From: Planctomycetia bacterium
Lineage (GTDB): Bacteria; Planctomycetota; UBA1135; GCA-002686595
DNA length: 50,097 nt
Direction: 5' to 3'
NCBI GenBank assembly: GCA_005799545.1
Contig: SYGM01000129.1
Coordinates: 1-50,097 of the forward strand
The position numbers and the translations under genes are program-made. How positions within the stretch are numbered: position 1 is the first letter of the stretch; each line of letters opens with the position of its first letter. The notes below the pieces were generated by a model, which saw only the letters and a program-made list of their open reading frames with translations, searched no databases and was not told where the DNA came from. Shown here in pieces: positions 25,215 to 33,793 of the stretch.

Positions 25215-26597
25215 GTGGCCAAGAAGAAGACAACGCCCCAGCCGGCAACGCAGCCGGAAACGAATCTGGTAGCCCTCGTCCATCTGGGCTGCGCCCGCAA
25301 CCTGATCGACTCGGAGCTGATCCTCGGTCGCATGGCGGAGGAGGGCTTGATGGTCACGGATGATCCGGGCAGCGGAGGCACGGTTGTGCTCAACACCTGC
25401 TCGTTCATCGGTCCGGCCCGCGAGGAGTCGGAGAACGCGATTCGCGATCTGCTGAAGCGCAAGCAGCGCGGCGAGCTGGCTCACGTTGTTGTCGCGGGCT
25501 GCCTCGTCCAGCGCTACAAGCAGGGCCTCGCCGAGCAGTTCCCCGAGGTCGATCTGTTCGCCGAGATCAGCGACTACCGCAAGCTGGCCCGTTCGGTGAA
25601 GGAGCTGTCGGAGGGCAAGGCCGGTGTGCCGCGCTATCTCGCAGGCCCGCTGGAGCGTGAGGCCGAGCGCGACGGTGCGCGACTCCTGTCGACCCCGCAA
25701 AGCTACGCGTACCTGCGCATCAGCCATGGCTGCGACCATCTGTGCTCGTTCTGCGCGATCCCTTCGATTCGCGGCAAGCACCGCTCCAAGCCGCTCGAGG
25801 CGGTGGTCTCCGAAGCGCGCGAGCTGTGCTCCGGCGGAGTCCGCGAGCTGGTGCTGGTCGCGGAAGACTCGACGGCGTGGGGTCGCGACATGGGGAAGGA
25901 GCTGCCGGATCTGGTCGAGGCGCTCGCCAAGCTGTCGGACAAGCCGCGCATCCGAGTGATGTACGCCTATCCCAATCGCTTTCCCTGGCGGCTCACCGAG
26001 CTGATGCGCGAGCACGAGCACGTGCTCTCCTACCTCGATATCCCCGTGCAGCACATCGCGACGCCCGTTTTGAGGGCCATGCGGCGGGCGGGATCGGGGG
26101 ATCAGGTTCGCAAGCTGCTTGACCGCCTGCGCGAGGAGGTGCCCGGCATCACCCTGCGCACGACGCTGCTGCTGGGTTTCCCCGGCGAAACCGACGCTGA
26201 CGCGGCCGAGGTCGCGGCGTTCGTGCGCGAGTACGGCCTGGCGCGCGTGGGCGCATTCACGTACTCGCCCGAACAGGGCACCAGCGGCTGGGATCTGCCC
26301 GATCGGGTGCCCGCCAATATCGCCCAGAGCCGCTATCAGGCCGTCATCGCCGCTCGCGACGAGGTGCTCAAGAGCAGTCAGGGAGCCTGGATCGGCAAGG
26401 ATCTGGAAATCCTCGTCGACGAGCAGCACCCCGGGGTCTCGACCGTCGTGGGGCGCGGGGTGATGGATGCCCCGGAAGTGGATCTGGTGGCAATGGTGCG
26501 TGGCTCCAAGGCCTCCGTCGGCGATATCATCCGCGTACGGGTCGAGTCCCTGGACGCCGAGTCGAATCTCGTCTGCAAACCCGCAGGCAAGCGCTGA
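25215..26597 (+). CDS. rimO: Ribosomal protein S12 methylthiotransferase RimO
   Basis: RimO is a radical-SAM enzyme that adds a methylthio group to an aspartate of ribosomal protein S12. The 460-residue protein starts at GTG with a Lys/Thr/Gln-rich extension. The N-terminal cluster cysteines are in LVHLGCARNLIDSE, VLNTCSF and VVAGCLVQRY, and the radical-SAM CxxxCxxC in SHGCDHLCSFCAIPSIRG. A C-terminal TRAM domain closes the protein. HLGCARNLIDSE distinguishes RimO from the tRNA enzyme MiaB. Confidence 0.95.
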   Translation: MAKKKTTPQPATQPETNLVALVHLGCARNLIDSELILGRMAEEGLMVTDDPGSGGTVVLNTCSFIGPAREESENAIRDLLKRKQRGELAHVVVAGCLVQRYKQGLAEQFPEVDLFAEISDYRKLARSVKELSEGKAGVPRYLAGPLEREAERDGARLLSTPQSYAYLRISHGCDHLCSFCAIPSIRGKHRSKPLEAVVSEARELCSGGVRELVLVAEDSTAWGRDMGKELPDLVEALAKLSDKPRIRVMYAYPNRFPWRLTELMREHEHVLSYLDIPVQHIATPVLRAMRRAGSGDQVRKLLDRLREEVPGITLRTTLLLGFPGETDADAAEVAAFVREYGLARVGAFTYSPEQGTSGWDLPDRVPANIAQSRYQAVIAARDEVLKSSQGAWIGKDLEILVDEQHPGVSTVVGRGVMDAPEVDLVAMVRGSKASVGDIIRVRVESLDAESNLVCKPAGKR

Positions 26598-26635
26598 CCG
26601 GATCCAGTCGCAACCCGCCACCACTTCCGCCTCGC

Positions 26636-27250
26636 ATGGGCGTCTTCCAGCACTGGCCGAACCGAATCACCGCACTGCGCTTTCTGGGAGCGCTCGGGCT
26701 ATTCGTGATCTTTGCGCTGCACGGCATGCGGCGCGTGGAGGAGCTGCCCGCGGAGCGCGGACTGCTGCAGTGGGCCTTCTGGCTCTTCCTCGTCACCTCG
26801 CTTTCGGATGTGCTCGACGGCTACCTGGCCCGCAAGGGCAATCACATCACGGCCTTCGGTCGCATCGCGGATCCTTTCGTCGACAAGGTGCTGGTGATCG
26901 GCGCGATGGTGTTCCTCGCCGTGATGCCCTGGTCGCAGCCGTTCTTCCCGGCCTGGATCGTGGTGGTCGTGCTCTCGCGCGAGTTTCTGATCACGGCCAT
27001 CCGCGGTTATGTCGAGAGTCAGGGCGTGCAGTTTCCCGCGGACTGGTTCGGCAAGCTGAAGATGTTCGCGCAGTGCATCGCCGTCGGCGTTGTGATCGGG
27101 ATCCACGCCTTCGGCTTCGAGGGCGAGACGCTGCGCTTCTGGACGCTGGTGGGACACTGGGCCGTCTGGGCCACGCTGGTCACGACGGTCGGTTCCTGCT
27201 TCTCCTATCTCGGCAAGACGCGGCGCTGGCTGCTGGACGGAGGGCAATGA
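26636..27250 (+). CDS. pgsA: CDP-diacylglycerol-glycerol-3-phosphate 3-phosphatidyltransferase
   Basis: This inner-membrane enzyme makes phosphatidylglycerophosphate, the precursor of phosphatidylglycerol and cardiolipin. The 204-residue protein has the CDP-alcohol phosphotransferase motif as DGYLARKGNHITAFGRIADP followed by FVDK, with all required Asp and Gly residues, and four to five membrane segments. WPNRITALRFLGAL near the N-terminus is typical of PgsA. Its stop overlaps the pgpA start by 4 bases, placing the next reaction in the same operon. Confidence 0.93.
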   Translation: MGVFQHWPNRITALRFLGALGLFVIFALHGMRRVEELPAERGLLQWAFWLFLVTSLSDVLDGYLARKGNHITAFGRIADPFVDKVLVIGAMVFLAVMPWSQPFFPAWIVVVVLSREFLITAIRGYVESQGVQFPADWFGKLKMFAQCIAVGVVIGIHAFGFEGETLRFWTLVGHWAVWATLVTTVGSCFSYLGKTRRWLLDGGQ

Positions 27251-27741
27251 ACGTGGATCGCCTCAAGCTGGCCATCGTTTCGTGCGGATTCCTCGGCTGC
27301 GCACCGATCGCGCCCGGCACCTTCGGGACGCTGGGCGGGGTCGCGATCGCATGGCTGCTCTCGGGCACGGGCCGAATGTTCCCCGTCTGGTGCCTGATTG
27401 CGTGCGTGGCTCTCTACGCGCTCACGGCGCCGCTGGGCCGCTGGGCCGAGAGCTATGCGGGCAAGAAGGACCCGGGCATCTTCGTGATGGATGAGGTGAT
27501 CGGCTACCTGATCACGATCCTGTGGTTCGATGGCCCCTCGTATCTGGCGCTGGTCACCGCATTCTTCGTGTTCCGCTTCTTCGACATCGTGAAGCCCTGG
27601 CCCGCGCGCGCCATGGAACGCATCGGCGGCGGACATGGCATTCTGCTTGATGACGTATTCGCGGGCATATGGGCGCTGGCAGCGGTGATGGTGCCGCTGC
27701 GCCTGATCTTCTCCGAAGCTCCCTGGGTCGCTGGGACCTGA
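27247..27741 (+). CDS. pgpA: Phosphatidylglycerophosphatase A
   Basis: PgpA removes the phosphate from PgsA's product to give phosphatidylglycerol. The 164-residue membrane protein shows GCAPIAPGTFGTLGGVA near the N-terminus, the acidic motif DPGIFVMDEVIGY, FRFFDIVKPWPARAME and LDDVFAGI, the conserved PgpA blocks. The start is the ATG in the ATGA overlap with pgsA. The phosphatase gene downstream starts after 7 bases and is probably co-transcribed. Confidence 0.93.
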   Translation: MNVDRLKLAIVSCGFLGCAPIAPGTFGTLGGVAIAWLLSGTGRMFPVWCLIACVALYALTAPLGRWAESYAGKKDPGIFVMDEVIGYLITILWFDGPSYLALVTAFFVFRFFDIVKPWPARAMERIGGGHGILLDDVFAGIWALAAVMVPLRLIFSEAPWVAGT

Positions 27742-27748
27742 GCGCAGC

Positions 27749-29206
27749 ATGGCAGCCCAAAAGAAGTCCAGCGACCGTCGTGCGGGCGGAGCCAGTCTGG
27801 GTACGCGCTTCTCCCTGACGATGAGCATCGCGCTCGCACTGGTAATGGCGGCAGCGGGTGTCTTTCTCTTCACGCGAGCGGTCGCGCAGGCCGAGAAAAC
27901 CCAAGAGCTGGCGTTTCTCGAAGCCGTCAAGCTGCGCGGCAAGCCCACCGACACCGCCTATCAGCCGATTCAGGGCAGCAGCGTCCAGACCTTCGAAAAC
28001 GGCACACTGCAGCGCATCGATGTGGTGCTTACCAAGGACAGCAAGACCACAGGCTGGCTCTACCGTGCCAAGGACACCGAGCGCCACAGCACCAAGGATC
28101 CGCGGCGCTACGAGAACAACCAGGACTACGAGCACGGCTACGAGGACGGCTTCAAGGACGGCCACCAGCTCTTTGTGCCGCAGTCGCTGCGCGAGCAGGC
28201 AGGCGAGGGTCTGCCGATCCTGATTCTCGGTGTGACGCTGGCCGTGATTCTCGTCGGAGCGCTCGTCGCCTGGATCATCGGCGGCAGCGTGTCCCATCCG
28301 CTGGCGCTGATCGTCGAGGACATCGCACAGATCGCCCGCGGCAACCTGCGCCACCGCACACGCGTGCGCGCCGGCGGCGAGGTAATGCAGCTGGCGCGTT
28401 CGATCGACCGCATGGCTGCCGATCTCGATGCGGCGCGTGATGCGGCCTTCGAACAGAACCGGCGCGAGCGCGAGCTCTCGCTGGCCTCCGATGTGCGCGA
28501 AGCCCTGCTGCCGCAGACGACCCCGAAACTCGCCGGGCACGAACTGGCGGCGAGGCATGTCAGCTCGCCGACGCCGGGGGGCGATTTCCACGATTTCATC
28601 GAGTACCCCGATGGGCGCGTTGGGCTGCTGGTGTGCGACGTGTCCGGCCGCGGCGTTCCCGGTGCCATGATCGGTGCGGTGGCACGCTCCTATCTGCGGG
28701 CAGAGCTGCTGCACCATGAGGATGTGTCCGTGGCCTTCGCGCGTGCCAACCGCGCGCTGTCGCGCGACCTGCGGCGCGGCATGTTCGTCAGCGCGATGTT
28801 TGCGCTCGTGGATCCGCGCGAAGGCGTCGCAACCGTCGTGTGTGCCGGCCACAAGCTGCCACTGGTCCGTTACACGGGAGCGGATGGCAAGATCCGTGTG
28901 GTGCACCCCGAGGGGATCGCGCTGGGTCTCGACAAGGGACCTGTCTTCGAACGCGCGCTGAAGCCCGTGCGCGTGCCGCTGGAGCCCGGGGACCGGCTGG
29001 TCTGCGCCACCACGGGCGCGCCGGCCGTGCAGAATCCGCAGGGCTTCGAGCTGGGGGAGAAGGAGTTCTTCAAGCTCGTTCTGCAGCACTCTGCACGCAC
29101 GACCGAACAGATGCTGGACGGTGTGCTCGCCGGCATCGAGGCGCACGCCGATGGCGCGCCTTTCCCGACCGACCTGTCGATCGTGGCCGTATCCCGGCCC
29201 GCCTGA
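27749..29206 (+). CDS. Membrane SpoIIE/PP2C-type serine phosphatase with HAMP domain
   Basis: A 485-residue signalling protein: membrane helix 1 (about 21-42), a periplasmic sensor region of about 110 residues rich in charged residues (ENNQDYEHGYEDGFKDGHQL), helix 2 (about 154-176), HAMP (about 176-230) and a SpoIIE domain (about 250-485). Metal-site motifs are GGDFHDFIEY, VCDVSGRGVPGAMI, VCAGHKLPL and TDLSIV. Such phosphatases dephosphorylate anti-anti-sigma proteins in partner-switching systems. An RsbW-like kinase lies at 14530-15012; no STAS-domain protein is in the window. Confidence 0.9.
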   Translation: MAAQKKSSDRRAGGASLGTRFSLTMSIALALVMAAAGVFLFTRAVAQAEKTQELAFLEAVKLRGKPTDTAYQPIQGSSVQTFENGTLQRIDVVLTKDSKTTGWLYRAKDTERHSTKDPRRYENNQDYEHGYEDGFKDGHQLFVPQSLREQAGEGLPILILGVTLAVILVGALVAWIIGGSVSHPLALIVEDIAQIARGNLRHRTRVRAGGEVMQLARSIDRMAADLDAARDAAFEQNRRERELSLASDVREALLPQTTPKLAGHELAARHVSSPTPGGDFHDFIEYPDGRVGLLVCDVSGRGVPGAMIGAVARSYLRAELLHHEDVSVAFARANRALSRDLRRGMFVSAMFALVDPREGVATVVCAGHKLPLVRYTGADGKIRVVHPEGIALGLDKGPVFERALKPVRVPLEPGDRLVCATTGAPAVQNPQGFELGEKEFFKLVLQHSARTTEQMLDGVLAGIEAHADGAPFPTDLSIVAVSRPA

Positions 29207-29216
29207 GGCGCAACCC

Positions 29217-29501
29217 ATGCAGATCCGCGAGTTCCAGAAACTGATCGAAGACACCTACTATCAGCGTGACTCCGCGCGCGGGCTGGCGGGAACTCACATG
29301 TGGTTCTGCGAAGAAGTCGGCGAGCTCACCCGCGCGCTGCGCCGCAACAAGCGCGAAGAGCTGGAAGGCGAGTTCGCGGACGTCTTCGCGTGGCTTTCCA
29401 GCATGGCTTCCATCGCGGGCATCGACATGGAAGAGGCTGTGCGCAGGAAATACGCGCGCGGCTGCCCGCGCTGCACCGCGATTCCCTGCGCCTGTCCCTG
29501 A
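29217..29501 (+). CDS. MazG-like nucleotide pyrophosphohydrolase with cysteine tail
   Basis: A 94-residue all-alpha NTP pyrophosphohydrolase. EEVGELTRAL and EGEFADVFAW supply the EExxE and ExxD metal-binding sets of the MazG superfamily. The extreme C-terminus, GCPRCTAIPCACP, has four cysteines (CxxC plus CxC) that look like a small zinc-binding knuckle. MazG-type enzymes hydrolyse abnormal or excess NTPs; the specific substrate is not predictable. It begins 10 bases after the phosphatase stop. Confidence 0.83.
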   Translation: MQIREFQKLIEDTYYQRDSARGLAGTHMWFCEEVGELTRALRRNKREELEGEFADVFAWLSSMASIAGIDMEEAVRRKYARGCPRCTAIPCACP

Positions 29502-29513
29502 AAGCGCACTTCC

Positions 29514-31811
29514 TTGGGCACCCGGCCGAATCAGACCGGCTCGCTGTTCGGCGGCGAGCCCGAGCCGCAGGCGACGCCCGAGGCGCCGCTCAAGGCCGGT
29601 CTGTATGCGGAAGTCGCCATTGATCGTCCGCTGGATGCGCTGTTCACCTACGCAGTCCCTGAGGAGTTCGCTTCAAAGCTCGCCCCCGGCGTGCGCGTTG
29701 CCGTGCCTTTCGGCCCGCGTCGCGAAGTCGGTGTCGTCGTCAGCACGCGACCCGATGCTCCGCCGGAAGCGACGCGCATCAAGCCGATCCTGAAGCTGCT
29801 CGACGAGGAACCGAGCCTCGATGCTTCGATGCTCGCGCTGACCCGCTGGATGGCCGAAGAGTACGCCTGCTCCTGGGGCGAGGCGCTGGCCGCCGTGCTG
29901 CCGACCGCGCTCAAGCGCGAAGCCGGCGCGCTCCAGGTAGTGATGATCCGTGCGCATCCGGACATCGACGAGGCGACCGTGGCAGCGCTGGAAACCCGTC
30001 AGCCCAAGCAGCATCGGATGCTGCGAACGCTGCGCGAGCTGGGCGGCGGCATCGAACTGCGCGAGCTCTGCCGCCGGCTCAACCTGACCGACAGCGTCGC
30101 CAAGTCGCTGGCGAAGGCTGGCCTGGTCTTCATCGAGCGCGTCGCTTCGCGCAATGACCCGCTCGCCACCAGCAGCGTCGTGCGCAGGCGCCCGGAGCAG
30201 TTGTCTGCGGATCAGGCAACGGCTGTCAGCACGCTGACATCGGCGCTGGATTCGGGCCAGGGCGGCGCGTTCCTGCTGCAGGGCGTCACCGGCAGCGGCA
30301 AGACGGAGGTGTACCTGCGTCTGATCGAAGCTGCGCTGGCCCGCGGCAAGGGTGCGATCGTGATGGTGCCGGAGATCGCGCTGACGCCGCAGACGGTCGG
30401 CTGGTTTCGTTCGCGCTTCGGGGAAATCGCCGTGCTGCATAGTCGCATGACGGATGCCCAGCGCCGCTCGATGTGGCTGGGGGTCGGCAAGAGGCGTGCG
30501 CGCGTGGTGGTGGGGGCGCGCTCAGCCGTGTTCGCGCCGGTGCCCGAGCTCGGCGTGATTGTGCTCGATGAGGAACATGAGCCCTCGTTCAAGCAGGAGT
30601 CTACGCCGCGTTATCACGCGCGCGATGTGGCTCTCCGTCGTGCGCGGGAGCTGGGTGCGGTGTGTGTGCTCGGCTCGGCGACGCCCTCGCTGGAGAGCTG
30701 GCAGGCGGCCCAGTCCGGCGGTCTGCGCCGCATCCTGCTCGGCGCGCGCGTGCACGGTGGCGCATTGCCTCCGATCGAGATCGTCGACATGCGGGGCGAA
30801 AAACGCGATGGCCCCGGGCCCGCGCTGTTCTCGCGCCGACTCGCCACGCTGCTGAGCGCCGCGCTTGAGCGCAAGGAGCAGGCCATCCTGTTTCAGAACC
30901 GACGCGGGTTCTCCCCGGTGCTGTGGTGCGCCTCCTGCGGGGAAACCATGCGCTGCGCGCAGTGCGATGCCAATCTGACCTTTCATCGCAGGATCCAGCG
31001 CATGGTTTGCCATGCCTGCTGCGAGGAACTGCCGATCCCCAGGCAGTGTCCGCAGTGCACGGCGCCCAACCCGCGCATGCTCGGAGCCGGTTCCGAGCGC
31101 GTGGAGGGCGTGCTCAAGCGCTCGCTGCCGGATGCTCGCGTGCTGCGCATGGACTCAGACACCATGCTGCGCCGCGAGGACTATGAGCATGCGCTGGAAG
31201 CGTTCGGGCGCGGCGAGATCGATGTGCTCGTCGGTACGCAGATGATCGCCAAGGGACTCGACTTCCCGCGTGTCACGGTGGTGGGGGTGATCGATGCCGA
31301 TCTGGCGCTGCACCTGCCGGACTTCCGTGCGAGCGAGCGCACGTTCCAGCTGCTGGCGCAGGTCGCCGGCCGCGCCGGCCGCGGCGAACTCGAAGGCCGC
31401 ATCGTCGTGCAGACCTCGACTCCGGGCCACCCTGCGATCCTTGCCGCTTCGCGCCACGACTACGAGGGCTTTGCGCGCATGGAGTCCAAGCTGCGCTCGG
31501 AGCTGGGCTACCCGCCGCACGGCCGGCTGCTGCGGGTGGTGATCGACTCGGAGGATCCGGCGCTGGTGGTCGATGCCGCCAAGGCGGTCGGCGAACTGAT
31601 GCGCGGGCAGGCGCAGCCCGGCGGCATGGTGCTGGGACCCGCGGAAGCGCCCGTGGCGCTGCTGCGCGGACGTCATCGCAGGCATGTGCTGCTGAAGGCG
31701 AAACCCGGTACAGACGCAATTGCACGTGTGCGCGCGGGCTTGCGCGCTTTCACGTTGCCGAATCACAAGCTGCGCATGTCCATCGACGTCGATCCGATGT
31801 CGATGCTGTGA
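29514..31811 (+). CDS. priA: Primosomal replication restart helicase PriA
   Basis: PriA reloads the replicative helicase at collapsed forks. The 765-residue protein, starting at TTG, has an N-terminal DNA-binding region (YAEVAIDRPLDALFTYAVP), Walker A GVTGSGKT at residues 257-264, the DEEH helicase box in VLDEEHEPSFKQ, a zinc region with paired cysteines (CASCGETMRCAQC; CHACC; CPQC), and helicase motif GTQMIAKGLDFPRV. It starts 12 bases after the MazG-like stop and is convergent with carA. Confidence 0.95.
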   Translation: MGTRPNQTGSLFGGEPEPQATPEAPLKAGLYAEVAIDRPLDALFTYAVPEEFASKLAPGVRVAVPFGPRREVGVVVSTRPDAPPEATRIKPILKLLDEEPSLDASMLALTRWMAEEYACSWGEALAAVLPTALKREAGALQVVMIRAHPDIDEATVAALETRQPKQHRMLRTLRELGGGIELRELCRRLNLTDSVAKSLAKAGLVFIERVASRNDPLATSSVVRRRPEQLSADQATAVSTLTSALDSGQGGAFLLQGVTGSGKTEVYLRLIEAALARGKGAIVMVPEIALTPQTVGWFRSRFGEIAVLHSRMTDAQRRSMWLGVGKRRARVVVGARSAVFAPVPELGVIVLDEEHEPSFKQESTPRYHARDVALRRARELGAVCVLGSATPSLESWQAAQSGGLRRILLGARVHGGALPPIEIVDMRGEKRDGPGPALFSRRLATLLSAALERKEQAILFQNRRGFSPVLWCASCGETMRCAQCDANLTFHRRIQRMVCHACCEELPIPRQCPQCTAPNPRMLGAGSERVEGVLKRSLPDARVLRMDSDTMLRREDYEHALEAFGRGEIDVLVGTQMIAKGLDFPRVTVVGVIDADLALHLPDFRASERTFQLLAQVAGRAGRGELEGRIVVQTSTPGHPAILAASRHDYEGFARMESKLRSELGYPPHGRLLRVVIDSEDPALVVDAAKAVGELMRGQAQPGGMVLGPAEAPVALLRGRHRRHVLLKAKPGTDAIARVRAGLRAFTLPNHKLRMSIDVDPMSML

Positions 31812-31830
31812 GCGCGGCTGCGAACGCTGC

Positions 31831-32976
31831 TCAGCGCATTGCGAACTGGCTGCTCTGCTTGCCGAGCACCTGATCGCGGAAGCGCACGAACAGATGCGCG
31901 CTGTCCATCGGGCCGGGTGCGGCTTCGGGGTGGTACTGCACGCTGAACACCGGCAGCTGCTTGTGGCGCATGCCCTCGACTGTCTGGTCGTTGAGGTTGA
32001 TGTGGGTCACCTCGACGTCCTTGGGCATGGTCGCCACTTCCACCGCGTAGGAGTGGTTCTGGCTGGTGATCTCGACGCGCCCCGTCAGCAGGTCGCGCAC
32101 CGGATGGTTCGCGCCGTGGTGCCCGAAGGGCATCTTCTTCGTCTGCGAGCCGAACACGATCGAGAGGATCTGGTGACCCAGGCAGATGCCGAAGATCGGC
32201 TTTTTCGCCACGAGATCCGAGATGGCGTGGATCGCCGGCTTGACCGCAGCCGGATCGCCGGGGCCGTTCGACAGGAAGATGCAGTCGGGATCCATGCCCA
32301 GCACATCGCTGGCACTGGTGTGGTTGGGGACCACCGTGACATCAAAGCCGCAGTGCACGAGGCTGCGCAGGATGTTGTGCTTGGCGCCGAAGTCGTAGGC
32401 CACGCAGCGCAGGCGCGAGTTGGGGGGCAGCGCGGGAATCAGATCCGGGTAGGAGTCCTCGTATCCGCGCGTCCAGGTGTATGGCTTGCTGCACGACACG
32501 CCGACCGTGAGGTCGCGGTTGTCCGTCGAGGGCATGCGCTTGGCCTTGGCGAGCAGTGAAGCGGAGTCGCCGTCGATCGTCGAGACAACGCAGCGCAGCG
32601 TGCCGCCCTCGCGGACCTGACGGGTCAGCCGGCGCGTGTCGACGCCGTCGATGGCGACGATGCCGTTGCGCTTGAGCCAGTCGATCAGCGTCGAGTTCGC
32701 GCGGAAGTTGCTTGCGACCGTCGACATCTCGCGCATCACGAAGGCCTCGGCCCAGCCGCGCGGGCTCTCGGAGTCCTCGTCGGCGACGCCGTAGTTGCCG
32801 ATCAGCGGGTAGGTCATGATCACCACCTGGCCGGCGTAGGAAGGGTCCGTTAGGATCTCGTGGTAGCCGCTCATCGCGGTGTTGAAGACCAGATCGCCGC
32901 CCTTCTCGCCCTCCGCTCCCACCGAACGGCCCTGCAGAACGAGGCCGTTTTCCAGTGCGATCCATGCCTTTTTCAT
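31831..32976 (-). CDS. carA: Carbamoyl-phosphate synthase small (glutaminase) subunit
   Basis: CarA releases ammonia from glutamine and passes it to CarB for carbamoyl phosphate, used in pyrimidine and arginine synthesis. The 381-residue protein has the N-terminal CarA domain (VFNTAMSGYHEILTDPSYAG) and a class I amidotransferase domain with nucleophile Cys in FGICLGHQILS and the His/Glu pair in VQYHPEA. carB is not in the window. The start overlaps the larB stop by 4 bases. Confidence 0.96.
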   Translation of the reverse strand: MKKAWIALENGLVLQGRSVGAEGEKGGDLVFNTAMSGYHEILTDPSYAGQVVIMTYPLIGNYGVADEDSESPRGWAEAFVMREMSTVASNFRANSTLIDWLKRNGIVAIDGVDTRRLTRQVREGGTLRCVVSTIDGDSASLLAKAKRMPSTDNRDLTVGVSCSKPYTWTRGYEDSYPDLIPALPPNSRLRCVAYDFGAKHNILRSLVHCGFDVTVVPNHTSASDVLGMDPDCIFLSNGPGDPAAVKPAIHAISDLVAKKPIFGICLGHQILSIVFGSQTKKMPFGHHGANHPVRDLLTGRVEITSQNHSYAVEVATMPKDVEVTHINLNDQTVEGMRHKQLPVFSVQYHPEAAPGPMDSAHLFVRFRDQVLGKQSSQFAMR

Positions 32977-33749
32977 CGTGTCATCTCTATCTGGCGCACG
33001 CTGGCGCCGGCGTTGATCCGAGCGGCGAGGATGCCCGCGCCGAAACCGTTGTCGATATTGACTACACCCACGCCCGAGGCGCAGGAGTTGAGCATGGCAA
33101 GCAGCGCGGCAAGGCCGCCGAAGGAGGCGCCGTAGCCGACGGAAGTGGGAACCGCGATCATCGGCTTGTCGACGAGTCCGCCGACCACGCTGGGCAGGGC
33201 GCCTTCCATGCCCGCCACCACGACCAGCGCATGCGCCGAACGCAGTCGCTCCACATGCGCCAGCAGGCGGTGAATCCCTGCCACGCCGACATCCGTGAGC
33301 GTCTCCACGCAAGCGCCGTGCATGCGCGCAGTCACGGCCGCTTCCTCCGCGACGGGGAGATCCGAGGTCCCCGCACACACCACCAGCACCTTGCCCACGC
33401 CCTCGATGCCGCCCTTGGGCTCGACGCGCAGTGTGCGCGAGAGGCTGCAGTGGATCGCACGCGGGACACGCCGCAGAACCAGCTGCGCGGCTTCCGGGCT
33501 GATGCGCGTGACCAGCAGCCGCTCATGGTGCTCGAGGATCGCGGCAGAGATGTCGGCGATCTGCTCCGGGGTCTTGCCGGCGCCGTAGACCACCTCGGGG
33601 CCGCCGCAGCGCAGCTCGCGGTGAGTGTCGAGGCGCGTGTGTCCCAGATCGCGCACCGGGAAGTGCTTCAAACGGGAGAGGGCGTCCTCGACGCCCAACC
33701 GGCCGTCGCGGAGCGCTTCCAGAATCTCGCGCAGTCCGTTCTCGCCCAA
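32973..33749 (-). CDS. larB: LarB, NaAD carboxylase/hydrolase for nickel-pincer cofactor synthesis
   Basis: A 258-residue PurE-like protein. The N-terminal LarB region (LREILEALRDGRLGVEDAL) precedes the AIR-carboxylase-like domain with VVCAGTSDLPVAEEAA, TDVGVAGIHRLL and VVVAGMEGALPSVVGGLV. In Lactiplantibacillus, LarB carboxylates and hydrolyses nicotinate adenine dinucleotide as the first step to the nickel-pincer cofactor. larC, larE and a LarA racemase are absent here. It starts at TTG, 11 bases after a -10-like TATGAT, and is translationally coupled to carA. Confidence 0.9.
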   Translation of the reverse strand: MGENGLREILEALRDGRLGVEDALSRLKHFPVRDLGHTRLDTHRELRCGGPEVVYGAGKTPEQIADISAAILEHHERLLVTRISPEAAQLVLRRVPRAIHCSLSRTLRVEPKGGIEGVGKVLVVCAGTSDLPVAEEAAVTARMHGACVETLTDVGVAGIHRLLAHVERLRSAHALVVVAGMEGALPSVVGGLVDKPMIAVPTSVGYGASFGGLAALLAMLNSCASGVGVVNIDNGFGAGILAARINAGASVRQIEMTR

Positions 33750-33760
33750 ATTGGGCGCGG

Positions 33761-33789
33761 ATCATAGCGAATGACCGCTCGCTTGTCGC
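33761..33789 (-). promoter_or_regulatory. Putative promoter of larB-carA
   Basis: On the minus strand, GCGACA (33789-33784), a 17-base spacer and TATGAT (33766-33761, in the context GCTATGAT) precede the larB TTG by 11 bases. This predicts a near-leaderless larB-carA message. Confidence 0.4.
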
Positions 33790-33793
33790 GCGT

